A stretch of DNA of 64,000 bases from Candidatus Wallbacteria bacterium (GCA_016213845.1 JACQZN010000071.1:62001-126000), one strand, 5' to 3'. Counted from the stretch's first letter, positions 51,078 through 60,453 are shown. The notes: generated from the letters alone by a model not told the origin. Numbers and translations are program-made.

Positions 51078-52707
51078 GCCGTCTTTCCCGAGACGCCAAG
51101 CGGGCGTCGGCTCGCTCGTCATCGTCGTCCTGGTCCTGCTTCTGGCCGTGGCCGTCATGGGCCTTGGCCAGAGCTTTTTTTCCAGCCATCTCATAGACAA
51201 GGCGCAGCGCTCCAGTCTCGGCGGCGTCGCGCTGGCTCTTGCCGAGTCCGCCGTGCAGGAGGCGCTGCTGTCGGTGCAGCTGCTGGTGAACGATCCGGCC
51301 TCGCAGGTCTACAAGAAGTTCCGGGAGCCCACCGACGCGCAGGGCGACGACGGATTCAGCATCAGCGTTCCGGGTAACCCGGCCTCCCAGCCGCCCCTGC
51401 CAGCGACCCAGAGGCTGCTGGCCCGGCCGGAGCTCGGCGGCTACACCCTGGAGCCGATGCTGATCGACGTCTGCTTCCGCCGGCCTGTCAATTCGATCAG
51501 CTACGAAACCTCGGGTCTCCTGAGATTCTCGGCAAAGGTCTCGAGCGACCGGATGGGGTCGGTCGTGCGGGGAGTGGATCTGTACAAGGACTTCCGCGTC
51601 AATCTCGTCTGCCCGCCGCGACCGTTCGACCAGGTGAGTTTCTTCTTGAACGAGCCCGACTCGCTCCTCGGCTCGCCGGTGGCCGAGGCCAACGATCGGA
51701 TCAAGACCGCCTACGAACGGCTGCAGCAGTTCGTCAAAGAAGTGTTGCCGAAGGCCAAGCAGCAGGTCCGGGACGCCGGAGGTAGCAGCACCGTCGAGAA
51801 GGCCATCGACGACTGTCTCGCAAAGCTCGGCGCCTGGGTCCCTCCGAGCATCGAGAAGCCGCCCGGGGACGACAACGTCTGGACCCACTACTTCAAGGAC
51901 CCGCTGTTGGTCCTCTCGATCGCCGACGTGCCGGACCTGGCAGCGCTCGATCTGAGGGCGCGACTGCAATCCTCGCGGGACGCGCTCAAGGCTGCCGAGG
52001 ACGCCATTTCGGCCAAGGCCGAGGCGCTCTCCAAGGCCAGCTCCATCTCGGAGGGAGAGCCTCGCGCCATCGAGCTGGTCGAGGCGATCGATGGCGCCGG
52101 GACGCTCTACCGCGCTCGGCTGGAGCTCTACCGGGAGTTCCAGAAGGCCTTCTTCGAGAAGGCGGGCCCCGACTACCAGAAGTGGCAAGAGCAGTTTCTC
52201 CCGAAGCTGGAGCCGGACCGGTGGAAGCAGAAGGCAAGCTTCGTCGTCGAGTCCCAGCGCCAGTTCGACGAGCTCCACTCGCGCCTGGGCAATCGACTCA
52301 ACGGAGTGGTTTACGCCAAATGTGGTCTCGAAGTCCCGCCCGCTTGGAAGGGGAAGGCGGTGCTGGTCGCGGAGGGCCCGGTGGAGCTCAAGGACGTGGC
52401 GCTGGAGGATCGCTCCAAGGACCAGCTGACGGTGCTGGGATTTTCCGAGATCCGCGTCACGGGCGCCAAGTGCGAGGCGGCCATCCTCTGCGGTCCTGCT
52501 GCGGACCTCACGATCGCGGGTCCGGTGAAGTTCTACGGTCAGCTCGTGTTCTCGGGCCGGGTCCGGCGCCCAGAGGAGCTGAAGGGGCAGCTCGAGAAGA
52601 ACCGCTATCTCTTCAGCGGCTACAGTGAGGACCCGCAACCCAAGATCGATCATCTCATGGTGAGCATCAGCCCCCAGGTGAGGTTCCGGGGGGTGTATCG
52701 CAGGTGA
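51067..52707 (+). CDS. PilX-like minor pilin/type IV pilus assembly protein
   Basis: 546 residues from the ATG at 51067; the preceding GTG at 51064 is the alternative. N-terminal RRQAGVGSLVIVVLVLLLAVAVMGLG is a prepilin-type hydrophobic segment with basic leader, and there is no signal peptidase site. The mature part has a long helical region (ARLQSSRDALKAAEDAISAK) and C-terminal beta-rich part. The length is larger than PilX (about 200). Followed by PilV-like and PilW-like genes. The stop codon is the first unit of a GTAGTGA repeat array. Confidence 0.65.
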   Translation: MNPRPSFPRRQAGVGSLVIVVLVLLLAVAVMGLGQSFFSSHLIDKAQRSSLGGVALALAESAVQEALLSVQLLVNDPASQVYKKFREPTDAQGDDGFSISVPGNPASQPPLPATQRLLARPELGGYTLEPMLIDVCFRRPVNSISYETSGLLRFSAKVSSDRMGSVVRGVDLYKDFRVNLVCPPRPFDQVSFFLNEPDSLLGSPVAEANDRIKTAYERLQQFVKEVLPKAKQQVRDAGGSSTVEKAIDDCLAKLGAWVPPSIEKPPGDDNVWTHYFKDPLLVLSIADVPDLAALDLRARLQSSRDALKAAEDAISAKAEALSKASSISEGEPRAIELVEAIDGAGTLYRARLELYREFQKAFFEKAGPDYQKWQEQFLPKLEPDRWKQKASFVVESQRQFDELHSRLGNRLNGVVYAKCGLEVPPAWKGKAVLVAEGPVELKDVALEDRSKDQLTVLGFSEIRVTGAKCEAAILCGPAADLTIAGPVKFYGQLVFSGRVRRPEELKGQLEKNRYLFSGYSEDPQPKIDHLMVSISPQVRFRGVYRR

Positions 52708-52760
52708 GTAGCGAGTAGTGAGTAGTGAGTAGTGAGTAGTGAGTAGTGAGTAGCGAGTAG
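52704..52760. repeat. Heptamer tandem repeat, family A (GTAGTGA)
   Basis: About eight copies (units GTAGTGA/GTAGCGA). The array starts at the stop codon of the PilX-like gene. In plus orientation it has stops in all frames. Confidence 0.95.
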
Positions 52761-52778
52761 GGGGGGGGCGAAGGTCAG

Positions 52779-52810
52779 GAATCGAGAATCGAGAATCGAG
52801 AATTGAGAGG
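52779..52810. repeat. Heptamer tandem repeat, family C (GAATCGA)
   Basis: Four copies (last GAATTGA), between the family A array and the PilV-like gene start. Confidence 0.9.
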
Positions 52811-52841
52811 CGAGAGGCGCTGGGTGTTTGAGCGAAGGAGA

Positions 52842-53444
52842 ATGTCGGAGGGAGCACTGCTGGCCGTTATGGGTCAGGGGGGGCGTTCGGGCGTTCGGGC
52901 GGGGCGCGCAGCGGCGGCCCAATCGCTACTCACTACTCACTACTCGCTACTCACTACTGGTCACGCCTTCAGTCTCGTGGAAGTATTGATCGCTCTCGGC
53001 ATTCTCACGTTCGGGCTGCTGCCGGTCGTGACGATGTACCAGAACACGACGCGCAAGGGCGGGCTCTCGGAGTTTCATATTTTCTTCCAGGCGCGCGCGG
53101 TGCGGGTCGCGGAGTTTTACAGCTCCTACAACTACGACTTCTTTCGCAACGCGCTGCTCTCCGCCGGGGCGCGCAGGGTGAGTCTGCCGATCGAGGGGAA
53201 GATCCCGGACCCGGCACTGCCGGTCGAGTATGCCCGGAAGCTGGCGGGAAACAACTTCGAGGAGAGCTGCACCATCGAGCTCGAGGACAACGCCGGGCTC
53301 GACCTGGTGCGGCTGACGGTCGCAATCCGGTGGCGCTTCCCGCTGGACGACAACCCCCACGGCTACACGCTGGTCCGGCTGTTCGCCCGGCCGGATGTGA
53401 CGCTCACCGAGAACGACGTCGTCTATGCCCCCGACGGACCCTGA
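52842..53444 (+). CDS. PilV-like prepilin with repeat-derived leader
   Basis: About 200 residues from the ATG at 52842; start is uncertain (ATG 52869 also possible). The prepilin segment is HAFSLVEVLIALGILTFGLLPVV with the +5 Glu; position -1 is Ala, not the usual Gly. The leader (about 40 residues) is partly encoded by an inverted family A heptamer array (reads LLTTHYSLLTT). The mature part is beta-rich with C-terminal NPHGYTLVRLF. Overlaps the PilW-like gene by 20 nt. Confidence 0.7.
   Translation: MSEGALLAVMGQGGRSGVRAGRAAAAQSLLTTHYSLLTTGHAFSLVEVLIALGILTFGLLPVVTMYQNTTRKGGLSEFHIFFQARAVRVAEFYSSYNYDFFRNALLSAGARRVSLPIEGKIPDPALPVEYARKLAGNNFEESCTIELEDNAGLDLVRLTVAIRWRFPLDDNPHGYTLVRLFARPDVTLTENDVVYAPDGP
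52924..52959. repeat. Heptamer tandem repeat, family A, inverted orientation, inside prepilin leader
   Basis: Units CTACTCA/CTACTCG on the plus strand, the stop-free orientation. Translated in frame into the prepilin leader just before the FSLVE segment. Confidence 0.9.
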
Positions 53445-54201
53445 GCCGATGTGGATGACGTGGGAAAACCCGTGGCGTCTACCTGTACCGGGTTTCTTTG
53501 GAAACCCGGTACAGGTAGACGCCACGGGTTTGCCCGCCACGGGCTCACGAGGGACGCGGCTTCGAACGCAGGCCTTCACGCTCATCGAGCTGATGGTGGC
53601 GCTGGTGATCGGGCTCATCGTGCTCGGGCTGCTCTGGACGCTCATCAGCGCAATGACGCGCGGGTTCGCTTCCAGCCGAGACCTGCTCAATTCCCTGCAG
53701 GGGGCGCATCTGCTGGTCGAGTACGTGAAGAACGACCTGGGCGGGTGCTTCTACGCGCCCGGAACTCGGCCGGTGGAGGTCTCCCCCGACTATTTCGAGC
53801 TGACGTTCTACTGTCACGACCCGGACGGCGCCGCGCCGCCCGCGCTTCCCGATCCGCAGGCGCCGCTCGAACGCGTCACGTACAAGTTCGACGCCGCCAC
53901 GGGGATGGTCAGCCGCAACGGCAAGGCCTTCAACTTCGCCCGCTTCGAGCGGGTCGTCTTCTACTACAAGCCCCCAGACTACGAAGCGGTCCCCGACAAG
54001 GTCTTTGGCAATTACGTGACGCTGCGGGTCACCTGTGCTTCCGACGAGGTCATCGAGATCAACCGCACCCGCTCCGACCGCGACCGCGTCACGCGCAACG
54101 TGGTGACTCTGATCACCAGTCTTGGCCTCTCCCAGAAGGCATCCCAGGAGATCTTCCCACGCTGGAACCCGCCCGAGGAGCCGGTGATGGCGGTGCGCTG
54201 A
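53425..54201 (+). CDS. PilW-like prepilin
   Basis: 258 residues from the ATG at 53425, overlapping the PilV-like gene; an ATG at 53449 is possible. The prepilin segment QAFTLIELMVALVIGLIVLGLLW has +5 Glu and Ala at -1. The leader (about 46 residues) includes a translation of the hairpin element at 53466-53531. The mature part is beta-rich (VFYYKPPDYEAVPDKVFGNYVTLRV). Together with the PilX- and PilV-like genes it forms a minor pilin set; the main pilus motor and major pilin are elsewhere. Confidence 0.7.
   Translation: MPPTDPEPMWMTWENPWRLPVPGFFGNPVQVDATGLPATGSRGTRLRTQAFTLIELMVALVIGLIVLGLLWTLISAMTRGFASSRDLLNSLQGAHLLVEYVKNDLGGCFYAPGTRPVEVSPDYFELTFYCHDPDGAAPPALPDPQAPLERVTYKFDAATGMVSRNGKAFNFARFERVVFYYKPPDYEAVPDKVFGNYVTLRVTCASDEVIEINRTRSDRDRVTRNVVTLITSLGLSQKASQEIFPRWNPPEEPVMAVR
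53466..53531. repeat. Long perfect hairpin element, copy 2, inside prepilin leader
   Basis: Perfect 31-bp arms with a 4-nt loop (53497-53500). Arm core is the same as the 7872-7941 copy. It lies in the leader of the PilW-like gene and is translated in frame (PWRLPVPGFFGNPVQVDATG). Confidence 0.9.
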
Positions 54202-54292
54202 GCGGAAGGCCGGGCGCGGGAAATTTTTGGATGAAAATCCGCCCCCCTTGGTGTACCCTGCATCGCATCAGACTGAAGGAGGTCTGCTGGTT

Positions 54293-54565
54293 ATGACTCA
54301 TGTGGTTTGCGAGCCGTGCATTGGGACGAAGGACCACGCTTGCGTCGGTGTGTGCCCGGTCGAGTGCTTCTACGAAGACGAGAAGATGCTGTACATCCAC
54401 CCAGACGAGTGCATCGACTGCGGCGCCTGCGTCGACGTCTGCCCCGTCACCGCCATCTTCCCGGCCGACGAGGTCCCCGCGCAGTGGCAGGCATTCACCC
54501 AGGAGAACGCGGACGTCTTCAAGCGCCCCACGCCTCCGCCGAAGGCCGCTCCGAAGGCCGAGTAG
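54293..54565 (+). CDS. Seven/eight-iron ferredoxin
   Basis: 90 residues; AAGGAGG ten bases upstream. Cysteines in VCEPCIGTKDHACVGVCPVECF and CIDCGACVDVCPVTAIF give the bacterial 7Fe/8Fe ferredoxin pattern (EPCIGTKD...CVxVCPV). Electron carrier. The C-terminal 30 residues after the second cluster are a Pro/Lys/Ala tail. No partner redox enzyme is adjacent. Confidence 0.93.
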   Translation: MTHVVCEPCIGTKDHACVGVCPVECFYEDEKMLYIHPDECIDCGACVDVCPVTAIFPADEVPAQWQAFTQENADVFKRPTPPPKAAPKAE

Positions 54566-54596
54566 ATCCTCGACTTTCCCCGATCAGTAGCTGACG

Positions 54597-54640
54597 CACG
54601 GCCTCCCCGCAACCCCTTCGGTTCGCGCGGAGGCCGTTTG
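54597..54640 (+). terminator. Probable terminator hairpin after ferredoxin
   Basis: Stem ACGGCCTCC (54598-54606) with GGAGGCCGT (54629-54637), followed by only three T. Spaced 32 nt after the ferredoxin stop. Confidence 0.5.
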
Positions 54641-54647
54641 CATTCTC

Positions 54648-54681
54648 AGTAGCGAGTAGTGAGTAGCGAGTAGTGAGTAGC
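54648..54681. repeat. Heptamer tandem repeat, family A
   Basis: Alternating GTAGCGA/GTAGTGA units; an inverted partial unit follows at about 54700-54715. In a gap downstream of the ferredoxin gene. Confidence 0.9.
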
Positions 54682-54734
54682 AGAAGGGCTACTCGACTCC
54701 TCGCAGCTCGCTACTGTTGTCTACCCCCTGATCC

Positions 54735-54775
54735 CTCAAGCCTGATCCCTCACGCCTCGAGCCTCACGCCTTCCC
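54735..54775. repeat. Heptamer tandem repeat, family B
   Basis: Degenerate units CCCTCAAGCCTGATC.../GCCTCGA/GCCTCAC. It covers the stop codon of the minus-strand membrane protein, whose last residues REGVRLEA are encoded by it. Confidence 0.8.
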
Positions 54776-55310
54776 TGACGTTCTGCGCCAGGACCAGAAC
54801 GGCGCCCAGCACCATCAGAGCGCCGCCCACGTTCATGCGAGTCATGAAGGCGGAGTCCTGGAAGATGGGAACCGCTTTGCCGGCGCGGTACTCGGCGACC
54901 GTGCCGAGGACGAAGTACTGGTCCCAGGTGGCGCCGAACATGGCGACGTTCAGGAAGAGCGCCAGGCCCGCGCTCGCAAGGAAGGCGCCGAGCTTGGCGC
55001 GACTCAGCAGAAGCGCCGCCGTGAGGTAACCAAAGAACATCCCCGACGCGTACCCTGCGAACACGCAGGGGCCCACCCAGGCCGGCACCCCGGCGGGCTC
55101 GAACATGTAGACCAGGCTCCAGTCTGGGTAGGCGTAATAGAAGTACCCGGCGACCGGCACGAAGCAGCCGACCGACCACGCCATCGCCCTGCCGAACACC
55201 CTATCGAATGGCGCTGCCGGCTTGTTCCAGAGCTGCTTCCACGCGCTCAGTGCAAACAGGTGCCCGACCAGCAGATTGGTCTGTACGTCGAGGAGTACTG
55301 TTGGACTCAC
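54750..55310 (-). CDS. Multi-pass membrane protein, unknown
   Basis: 186 residues with a GTG start at 55310. About five hydrophobic helices (NLLVGHLFALSAWKQLW; AWSVGCFVPVAGYFYYAY; WVGPCVFAGYASGMFFGYLT; LGAFLASAGLALFLNVAMFG; VGGALMVLGAVLVLAQNV). No family recognised. The stop codon and last residues fall in a heptamer repeat array. Confidence 0.55.
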   Translation of the reverse strand: MSPTVLLDVQTNLLVGHLFALSAWKQLWNKPAAPFDRVFGRAMAWSVGCFVPVAGYFYYAYPDWSLVYMFEPAGVPAWVGPCVFAGYASGMFFGYLTAALLLSRAKLGAFLASAGLALFLNVAMFGATWDQYFVLGTVAEYRAGKAVPIFQDSAFMTRMNVGGALMVLGAVLVLAQNVREGVRLEA

Positions 55311-55317
55311 CTCCGGG

Positions 55318-55341
55318 GGAGAATCGAGAATCGAGAATCGA
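55318..55341. repeat. Heptamer tandem repeat, family C (GAATCGA)
   Basis: Three copies GAGAATC/GAATCGA, in the upstream region of the membrane protein gene. Same family as 52779-52810. Confidence 0.85.
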
Positions 55342-55384
55342 TAGGTGCCGCTCCCCCAATCTTATCGCACTTCGCACCCACCGG

Positions 55385-55480
55385 CCCCTGACTCCTGATC
55401 CCTGACCCCTGAAGCCTCACTCCTCAAGCCTCACTCCTCATGCCTCAAGTCTCAAGCCTCAAGCCTCACTCCTCATGCCT
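55385..55480. repeat. Heptamer tandem repeat, family B
   Basis: Units GCCTCAA/GCCTCAC/CTCCTCA with degenerate CCCTGA at the left end. The right end covers the stop codon (55473-55475) of the GMC oxidoreductase. Confidence 0.9.
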
Positions 55481-57026
55481 GCATTCTCTGCCCCACGTGC
55501 GAGGCAAGCGCCATGATCGTCATCATCGGATTCACGATCGAGCTCTCTGGAAAGAGGCTGGCGTCGGCGACATAGAGGCCCTTGGTCCCGAAGACCCGCC
55601 CTTCGATGTCGGTGACGGCGGTGTCCGGGCTGCTTCCCATGCGAAGGGTGCCGTGCGGGTGATAGGCGCTGATCTCGATGTCGGCGGCGGGGATCTCCAG
55701 GTGCGCGAATGCCCTGGCCTCGTCGATGTTCGTGAGCAGCTCGCGGCCAGCGACGGGAAGGAACACACGGAGGGCGCCGGCGGCGAACAAGATCTCGGCT
55801 GAGAGCGACATGGCCCTCAAGAGCTTGCGGGTGTCCTCCCGTCCGATGTCGTACCAGACGATGGGAGTGCCCGCCACCGAGGGCCCGACGCTGCCCGAAG
55901 GCTGGTCGATGATGCGGTAGCCGAGCATCGCCATGCGGTCGTAGTCGCGCATCATGGCGGCATGGTGGGCGCCGAAGCCGGGCATCGCGGGGGCCAGCAC
56001 GGCGGGCGGAACGAAGATGCCTTCCAGGCTCAAGCCCTGCTCCAGGAACTGGGTCAGATGGTAGGACTGAGGAACGTCGAACTGGCCGCGGATCTCCCTA
56101 TCGAACAGCCCGACCACGCGTGAAGCCGGGTGAATGCGCAGGTGCTTGCCCGCGTGCCGGTGCTGCCTCCCGACCCCGCTTTTTCGCAGCAGCAGCGGGC
56201 TGAGCACGGCGCCTGCAGCCAGGACGACGTTCGGCGCGCGCACCGTCAGCCTCCGGCGGCGCCGCTCGCCCGGGGCGTCGACCGAGGCCTCTACGCCGAC
56301 GACCCGTCCGCCCTCGAGCAGGATGCGCTCGGCCCGTGCGCCGGTGAAGAGCCGCGCGCCCAGCTCGAGCGCGCGCGGCACGAAGCTGACGTTGGTGGAG
56401 CGCTTGGCGTTGCGCGGGCACCCGAGAAAGCAGCGGCCGCTGGCCTTGCAGCCATCCGCATTGCGAGTCAAAACCTCCCCCGAGTAGCCGAGCTTCTCGC
56501 TCCCGGTGCGGAAGATCTTCGAGTTCTCCCCCAGGAGCTCCTCGGCGACCGGGCCGACGCCCGAGGGCGGCTCCACGCGCTCGTAAAGCGACTGCAGCTC
56601 GCGCCAGGAGAGCGCTTCCAGCCCGTGCTCGAGCTGCCAGCGGCGAAAGGCCCACTCCGGCATTCTGAGCGCCGTGCCGGAGTTGATCACCGTGGTTCCG
56701 CCAACGCACTTTCCCAGCGGCATCAGGATGTTCGGAATTCCCATCGTGAAGGTGAAGCCGTGGTCCCGGTACAGCCGCCGCACCGACCGCATCGGCGTAT
56801 CCCCGGCGTAGTCGGCCGCCGTGTAGTAGAGCCCTTCCTCGAGCAGGATGACGTCCAGCCCCCGCTCGGCCAGCTCCTTGCCGACCACTGCCCCGCCTGC
56901 GCCCGTGCCGATCACGCAGACCTGCGCGTTCACCTCGCCATCGCCCGGTACGCGCTCCGGGGCGTACACGCGTTCGGCGGGAATCACCGGTTCCAGGCCG
57001 TGATCCGCAGGCCGCAGGCGCGTCAT
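55473..57026 (-). CDS. GMC-family FAD oxidoreductase with Cys-rich segment
   Basis: 517 residues. FAD Rossmann motif VCVIGTGAGGAVVGKELAERG, the GGTTVINSG loop, and the catalytic His in YHPHGTLRMGSS. Residues about 190-215 read NADGCKASGRCFLGCPRNAKRST, a C-x5-C-x3-C cluster seen in some alcohol/cholesterol-type GMC dehydrogenases. Substrate could be a sugar, steroid or long-chain alcohol. A small partner-like gene lies upstream, as in gluconate dehydrogenase-like systems. Confidence 0.85.
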   Translation of the reverse strand: MTRLRPADHGLEPVIPAERVYAPERVPGDGEVNAQVCVIGTGAGGAVVGKELAERGLDVILLEEGLYYTAADYAGDTPMRSVRRLYRDHGFTFTMGIPNILMPLGKCVGGTTVINSGTALRMPEWAFRRWQLEHGLEALSWRELQSLYERVEPPSGVGPVAEELLGENSKIFRTGSEKLGYSGEVLTRNADGCKASGRCFLGCPRNAKRSTNVSFVPRALELGARLFTGARAERILLEGGRVVGVEASVDAPGERRRRRLTVRAPNVVLAAGAVLSPLLLRKSGVGRQHRHAGKHLRIHPASRVVGLFDREIRGQFDVPQSYHLTQFLEQGLSLEGIFVPPAVLAPAMPGFGAHHAAMMRDYDRMAMLGYRIIDQPSGSVGPSVAGTPIVWYDIGREDTRKLLRAMSLSAEILFAAGALRVFLPVAGRELLTNIDEARAFAHLEIPAADIEISAYHPHGTLRMGSSPDTAVTDIEGRVFGTKGLYVADASLFPESSIVNPMMTIMALASHVGQRMQA

Positions 57027-57114
57027 CGGGTAGCCGCTCTTTCGACTTCCAGGTTCATCGGAATCCTACCTCCAGCGACCGATCCCCCCGCGCCCTCAGC
57101 CGGTTGCCGCCTGT

Positions 57115-57498
57115 CTAGCCTCTCCCCCGGCAGAAGTCCGCTTCGACCTCCGGCCGGTCGTAGACCAGCCCCATGACGACCACCTTGAGCGCGAAGAAGA
57201 GGCTGCGGATCGTGTAGCGGGGGCTGCGGTCCCAGCGGCTGAGATACCGGTCCGCTTGCTCGCGGTCCATCGAGGTGAACCGGGTCGGCCCAAATCCCCA
57301 GGCCAGCGGACCCAGCTCCACGGCCCATATCGCCAGCCGGGTCGAGAGCGTCAGCGCGGCGGGCGCGCCTTGCATGAAATCGTCGATCGACCCGGCGACG
57401 TCCACCCCCCGAAACAGCTCCTCCCGCATGGGCAACATCGCCCCGGCCAGGGCTCTGATGATGCGCCTTTCGGGCTCCGTCAGCACCGCCCCTCCCAC
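57115..57498 (-). CDS. Gluconate 2-dehydrogenase subunit 3-like small protein
   Basis: About 127 residues; start is a GTG at 57498 (alternative GTG at 57486). LTEPERRIIRALAGAMLP is the typical start of the small subunit of GMC-type dehydrogenases, followed by VDVAGSIDDFMQGAP and SLFFALKVVVMGLVY. The usual Tat signal is not evident here. It lies 88 bp upstream of the GMC gene on the same strand, supporting a heteromeric membrane or periplasmic dehydrogenase. Confidence 0.65.
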   Translation of the reverse strand: MGGAVLTEPERRIIRALAGAMLPMREELFRGVDVAGSIDDFMQGAPAALTLSTRLAIWAVELGPLAWGFGPTRFTSMDREQADRYLSRWDRSPRYTIRSLFFALKVVVMGLVYDRPEVEADFCRGRG

Positions 57499-57511
57499 GT
57501 CGAAATTAAAG

Positions 57512-57541
57512 TTGACAGAAAAGTATAGTTAGCGGTACTCT
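57512..57541 (+). promoter_or_regulatory. Promoter for the suf regulator/operon
   Basis: TTGACA (57512-57517), 18-bp spacer, TACTCT (57536-57541). An AT-rich island in the 96-bp divergent gap before the Rrf2-type gene. No clear IscR-type operator palindrome is seen. Confidence 0.5.
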
Positions 57542-57594
57542 GTCTCTCGAGGCGGTACGCGTGGGATCGTCTCGAGGTGGACACCGGAGCTGCG

Positions 57595-58080
57595 ATGAGA
57601 TTTACGGCACAGGAGGAGTACGGCCTCAGATGCCTGCTCCAAATTGCTCGGGAGCCCGGTGAGTTCATGACTATCACGGAAATCGCAAAAAGGGAAGGCC
57701 TCACTTCGGCTTACGTGGCCAAACTGATGCGCGCCCTCCGCAAGGCCGGCCTCGTCAAGTCGATCCGCGGCCAGAAGGGCGGTTTCCGGCTCGCCACCTC
57801 GCCCGAGCGGATCAACGTCGGAGAGGTGCTGGCCAGCCTGGGCGGACGCCTCTACACGAAGGACTTCTGCGGCCGATACACCGGCAACGAGCAGATCTGC
57901 ACCCACAGTCTGGAGTGCTCCATCCGCTCCCTGTGGATGACCCTCGACCTGGCCGTCCAGCGCGCCCTCTCGGGTATCACCCTGAAGCACATGCTGAACG
58001 GCGCCATGATCGAGGGCGTTCACCTCGCCCTGGTCGCGCTCTCGAGCGGCGCCCCCGAGCCGTTACCCGGAGCCGCCTGA
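57595..58080 (+). CDS. Rrf2/IscR-family iron-sulfur regulator of the suf operon
   Basis: 161 residues from the ATG at 57595 (GGAG five bases upstream). Winged helix: [64 protein letters not shown]. Three cysteines C92, C102, C108 could bind a cluster; C92 is at the IscR position but the spacing to the next Cys is longer (x9, not x5). It lies directly before sufB and probably controls the operon according to Fe-S status. Confidence 0.88.
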   Translation: MRFTAQEEYGLRCLLQIAREPGEFMTITEIAKREGLTSAYVAKLMRALRKAGLVKSIRGQKGGFRLATSPERINVGEVLASLGGRLYTKDFCGRYTGNEQICTHSLECSIRSLWMTLDLAVQRALSGITLKHMLNGAMIEGVHLALVALSSGAPEPLPGAA

Positions 58081-58144
58081 CCCCGCGCCATCACGATACC
58101 CACCGACCTCCCCTGGACTGAAACCGTACTTTTTCGTCGGATTT

Positions 58145-59617
58145 ATGCAAGACACCGAACCGCTGGCGACCGACTCCGAGACCGCCACTCTTCAGGAGCT
58201 CACCTCCAAGGAGTACAAGTACGGCTTCGTCACCGACATCGAGGCCGACGCCGTCCCCCGCGGGCTGAGCGAGGCGATCGTGCGCGAGATCTCGGCCCGC
58301 AAGCAGGAGCCCGAGTTCATGCTCGAATGGCGCCTCCAGGCGTTCCGCCACTGGCTCACCATGACCGAGCCGACCTGGCCCAACGTCCAGTATCCGCCGA
58401 TCGACTACCAGGACATCGTCTACTACTCGGCCCCCAAGTCGAAGAAGGACGGCCCCAAGAGCCTCGATGAGGTCGACCCCGAGCTCTTGAAGACTTTCGA
58501 GAAGCTGGGCGTGCCGCTCCACGAGCGCGCCCGGCTCGCTGGCGTCGCGGTCGACGCCGTCTTCGACAGCGTCTCGGTCGCGACGACCTTCAAGGAGAAG
58601 CTGGCCGAGAAAGGTGTCATTTTCTGCAGCTTCTCGGAGGCCCTCCGCGAGCACCCCGACCTCGTGCAGAAGTACCTCGGCAGCGTCGTCCCCTACAGCG
58701 ACAATTTCTTCGCGGCCTTGAACAGCGCCGTCTTCTCGGACGGCAGCTTCTGCTTCATTCCCAAGGGCGTCCGCTGCCCGATGGAGCTGTCGACCTACTT
58801 CCGTATCAACGCCATCGACACCGGCCAGTTCGAGCGCACGCTGATCGTCGCCGAGGAAGGCGCCCATGTCAGCTACCTGGAGGGCTGCACCGCCCCGATG
58901 CGCGACACCAACCAGCTCCACGCCGCCGTCGTCGAGCTCGTCGCCCTCTCGGGGGCAGAGATCAAGTACTCCACCGTCCAGAACTGGTACCCAGGCGACG
59001 CCCAGGGCAAGGGCGGCATCTACAATTTCGTCACCAAGCGCGGCAAGTGCGCGGGTGCGCGCTCCAAGATCTCCTGGACGCAGGTGGAGACCGGCAGCGC
59101 CATCACGTGGAAGTACCCGAGCGTCATCCTCCAGGGCGACGACTCCATCGGCGAGTTCTACTCCGTCGCCTTGACGAACAACTACCAGCAGGCCGACACC
59201 GGCACCAAGATGGTCCACATCGGCCGCAACACGCGCAGCACCATCATCTCCAAGGGCATCTCCGCCGGCCACGGCCAGAACACGTACCGAGGCCAGGTCA
59301 AAATACTCAAAAGCGCCGAAGGAGCCCGCAACTATTCTCAGTGCGATTCCCTCCTGATGGGTGAGCGCTGCGGCGCCCACACGTTCCCTTACATCGAGGT
59401 CAAGAACCCCACGGCCAAGGTGGAACACGAGGCCTCCACGTCCAAGATCGCCGAGGACCAGCTCTTCTACTGCAAGCAGCGCGGCATCCGCGAGGAGGAC
59501 GCCGTCTCGATGATCGTCAACGGCTTCTGCAAGGAGGTCTTCCGCAAGCTCCCAATGGAGTTTGCCGTAGAGGCCCAGAAGCTTCTCGGTGTCAGTCTCG
59601 AGGGTGCCGTCGGATAG
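58145..59617 (+). CDS. sufB: Fe-S cluster scaffold SufB
   Basis: 490 residues. SufB core: [37 protein letters not shown] and the C-terminal beta-helix with [25 protein letters not shown]. Forms SufBC2D, on which clusters are built. First structural gene after the regulator; 64-bp gap. Confidence 0.97.
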   Translation: MQDTEPLATDSETATLQELTSKEYKYGFVTDIEADAVPRGLSEAIVREISARKQEPEFMLEWRLQAFRHWLTMTEPTWPNVQYPPIDYQDIVYYSAPKSKKDGPKSLDEVDPELLKTFEKLGVPLHERARLAGVAVDAVFDSVSVATTFKEKLAEKGVIFCSFSEALREHPDLVQKYLGSVVPYSDNFFAALNSAVFSDGSFCFIPKGVRCPMELSTYFRINAIDTGQFERTLIVAEEGAHVSYLEGCTAPMRDTNQLHAAVVELVALSGAEIKYSTVQNWYPGDAQGKGGIYNFVTKRGKCAGARSKISWTQVETGSAITWKYPSVILQGDDSIGEFYSVALTNNYQQADTGTKMVHIGRNTRSTIISKGISAGHGQNTYRGQVKILKSAEGARNYSQCDSLLMGERCGAHTFPYIEVKNPTAKVEHEASTSKIAEDQLFYCKQRGIREEDAVSMIVNGFCKEVFRKLPMEFAVEAQKLLGVSLEGAVG

Positions 59618-59654
59618 CCTCCTGCCTCCACCGCCCCACAAGAAGGTCCCAGCA

Positions 59655-60449
<795 letters not shown>

Positions 60450-60453
60450 CTCC

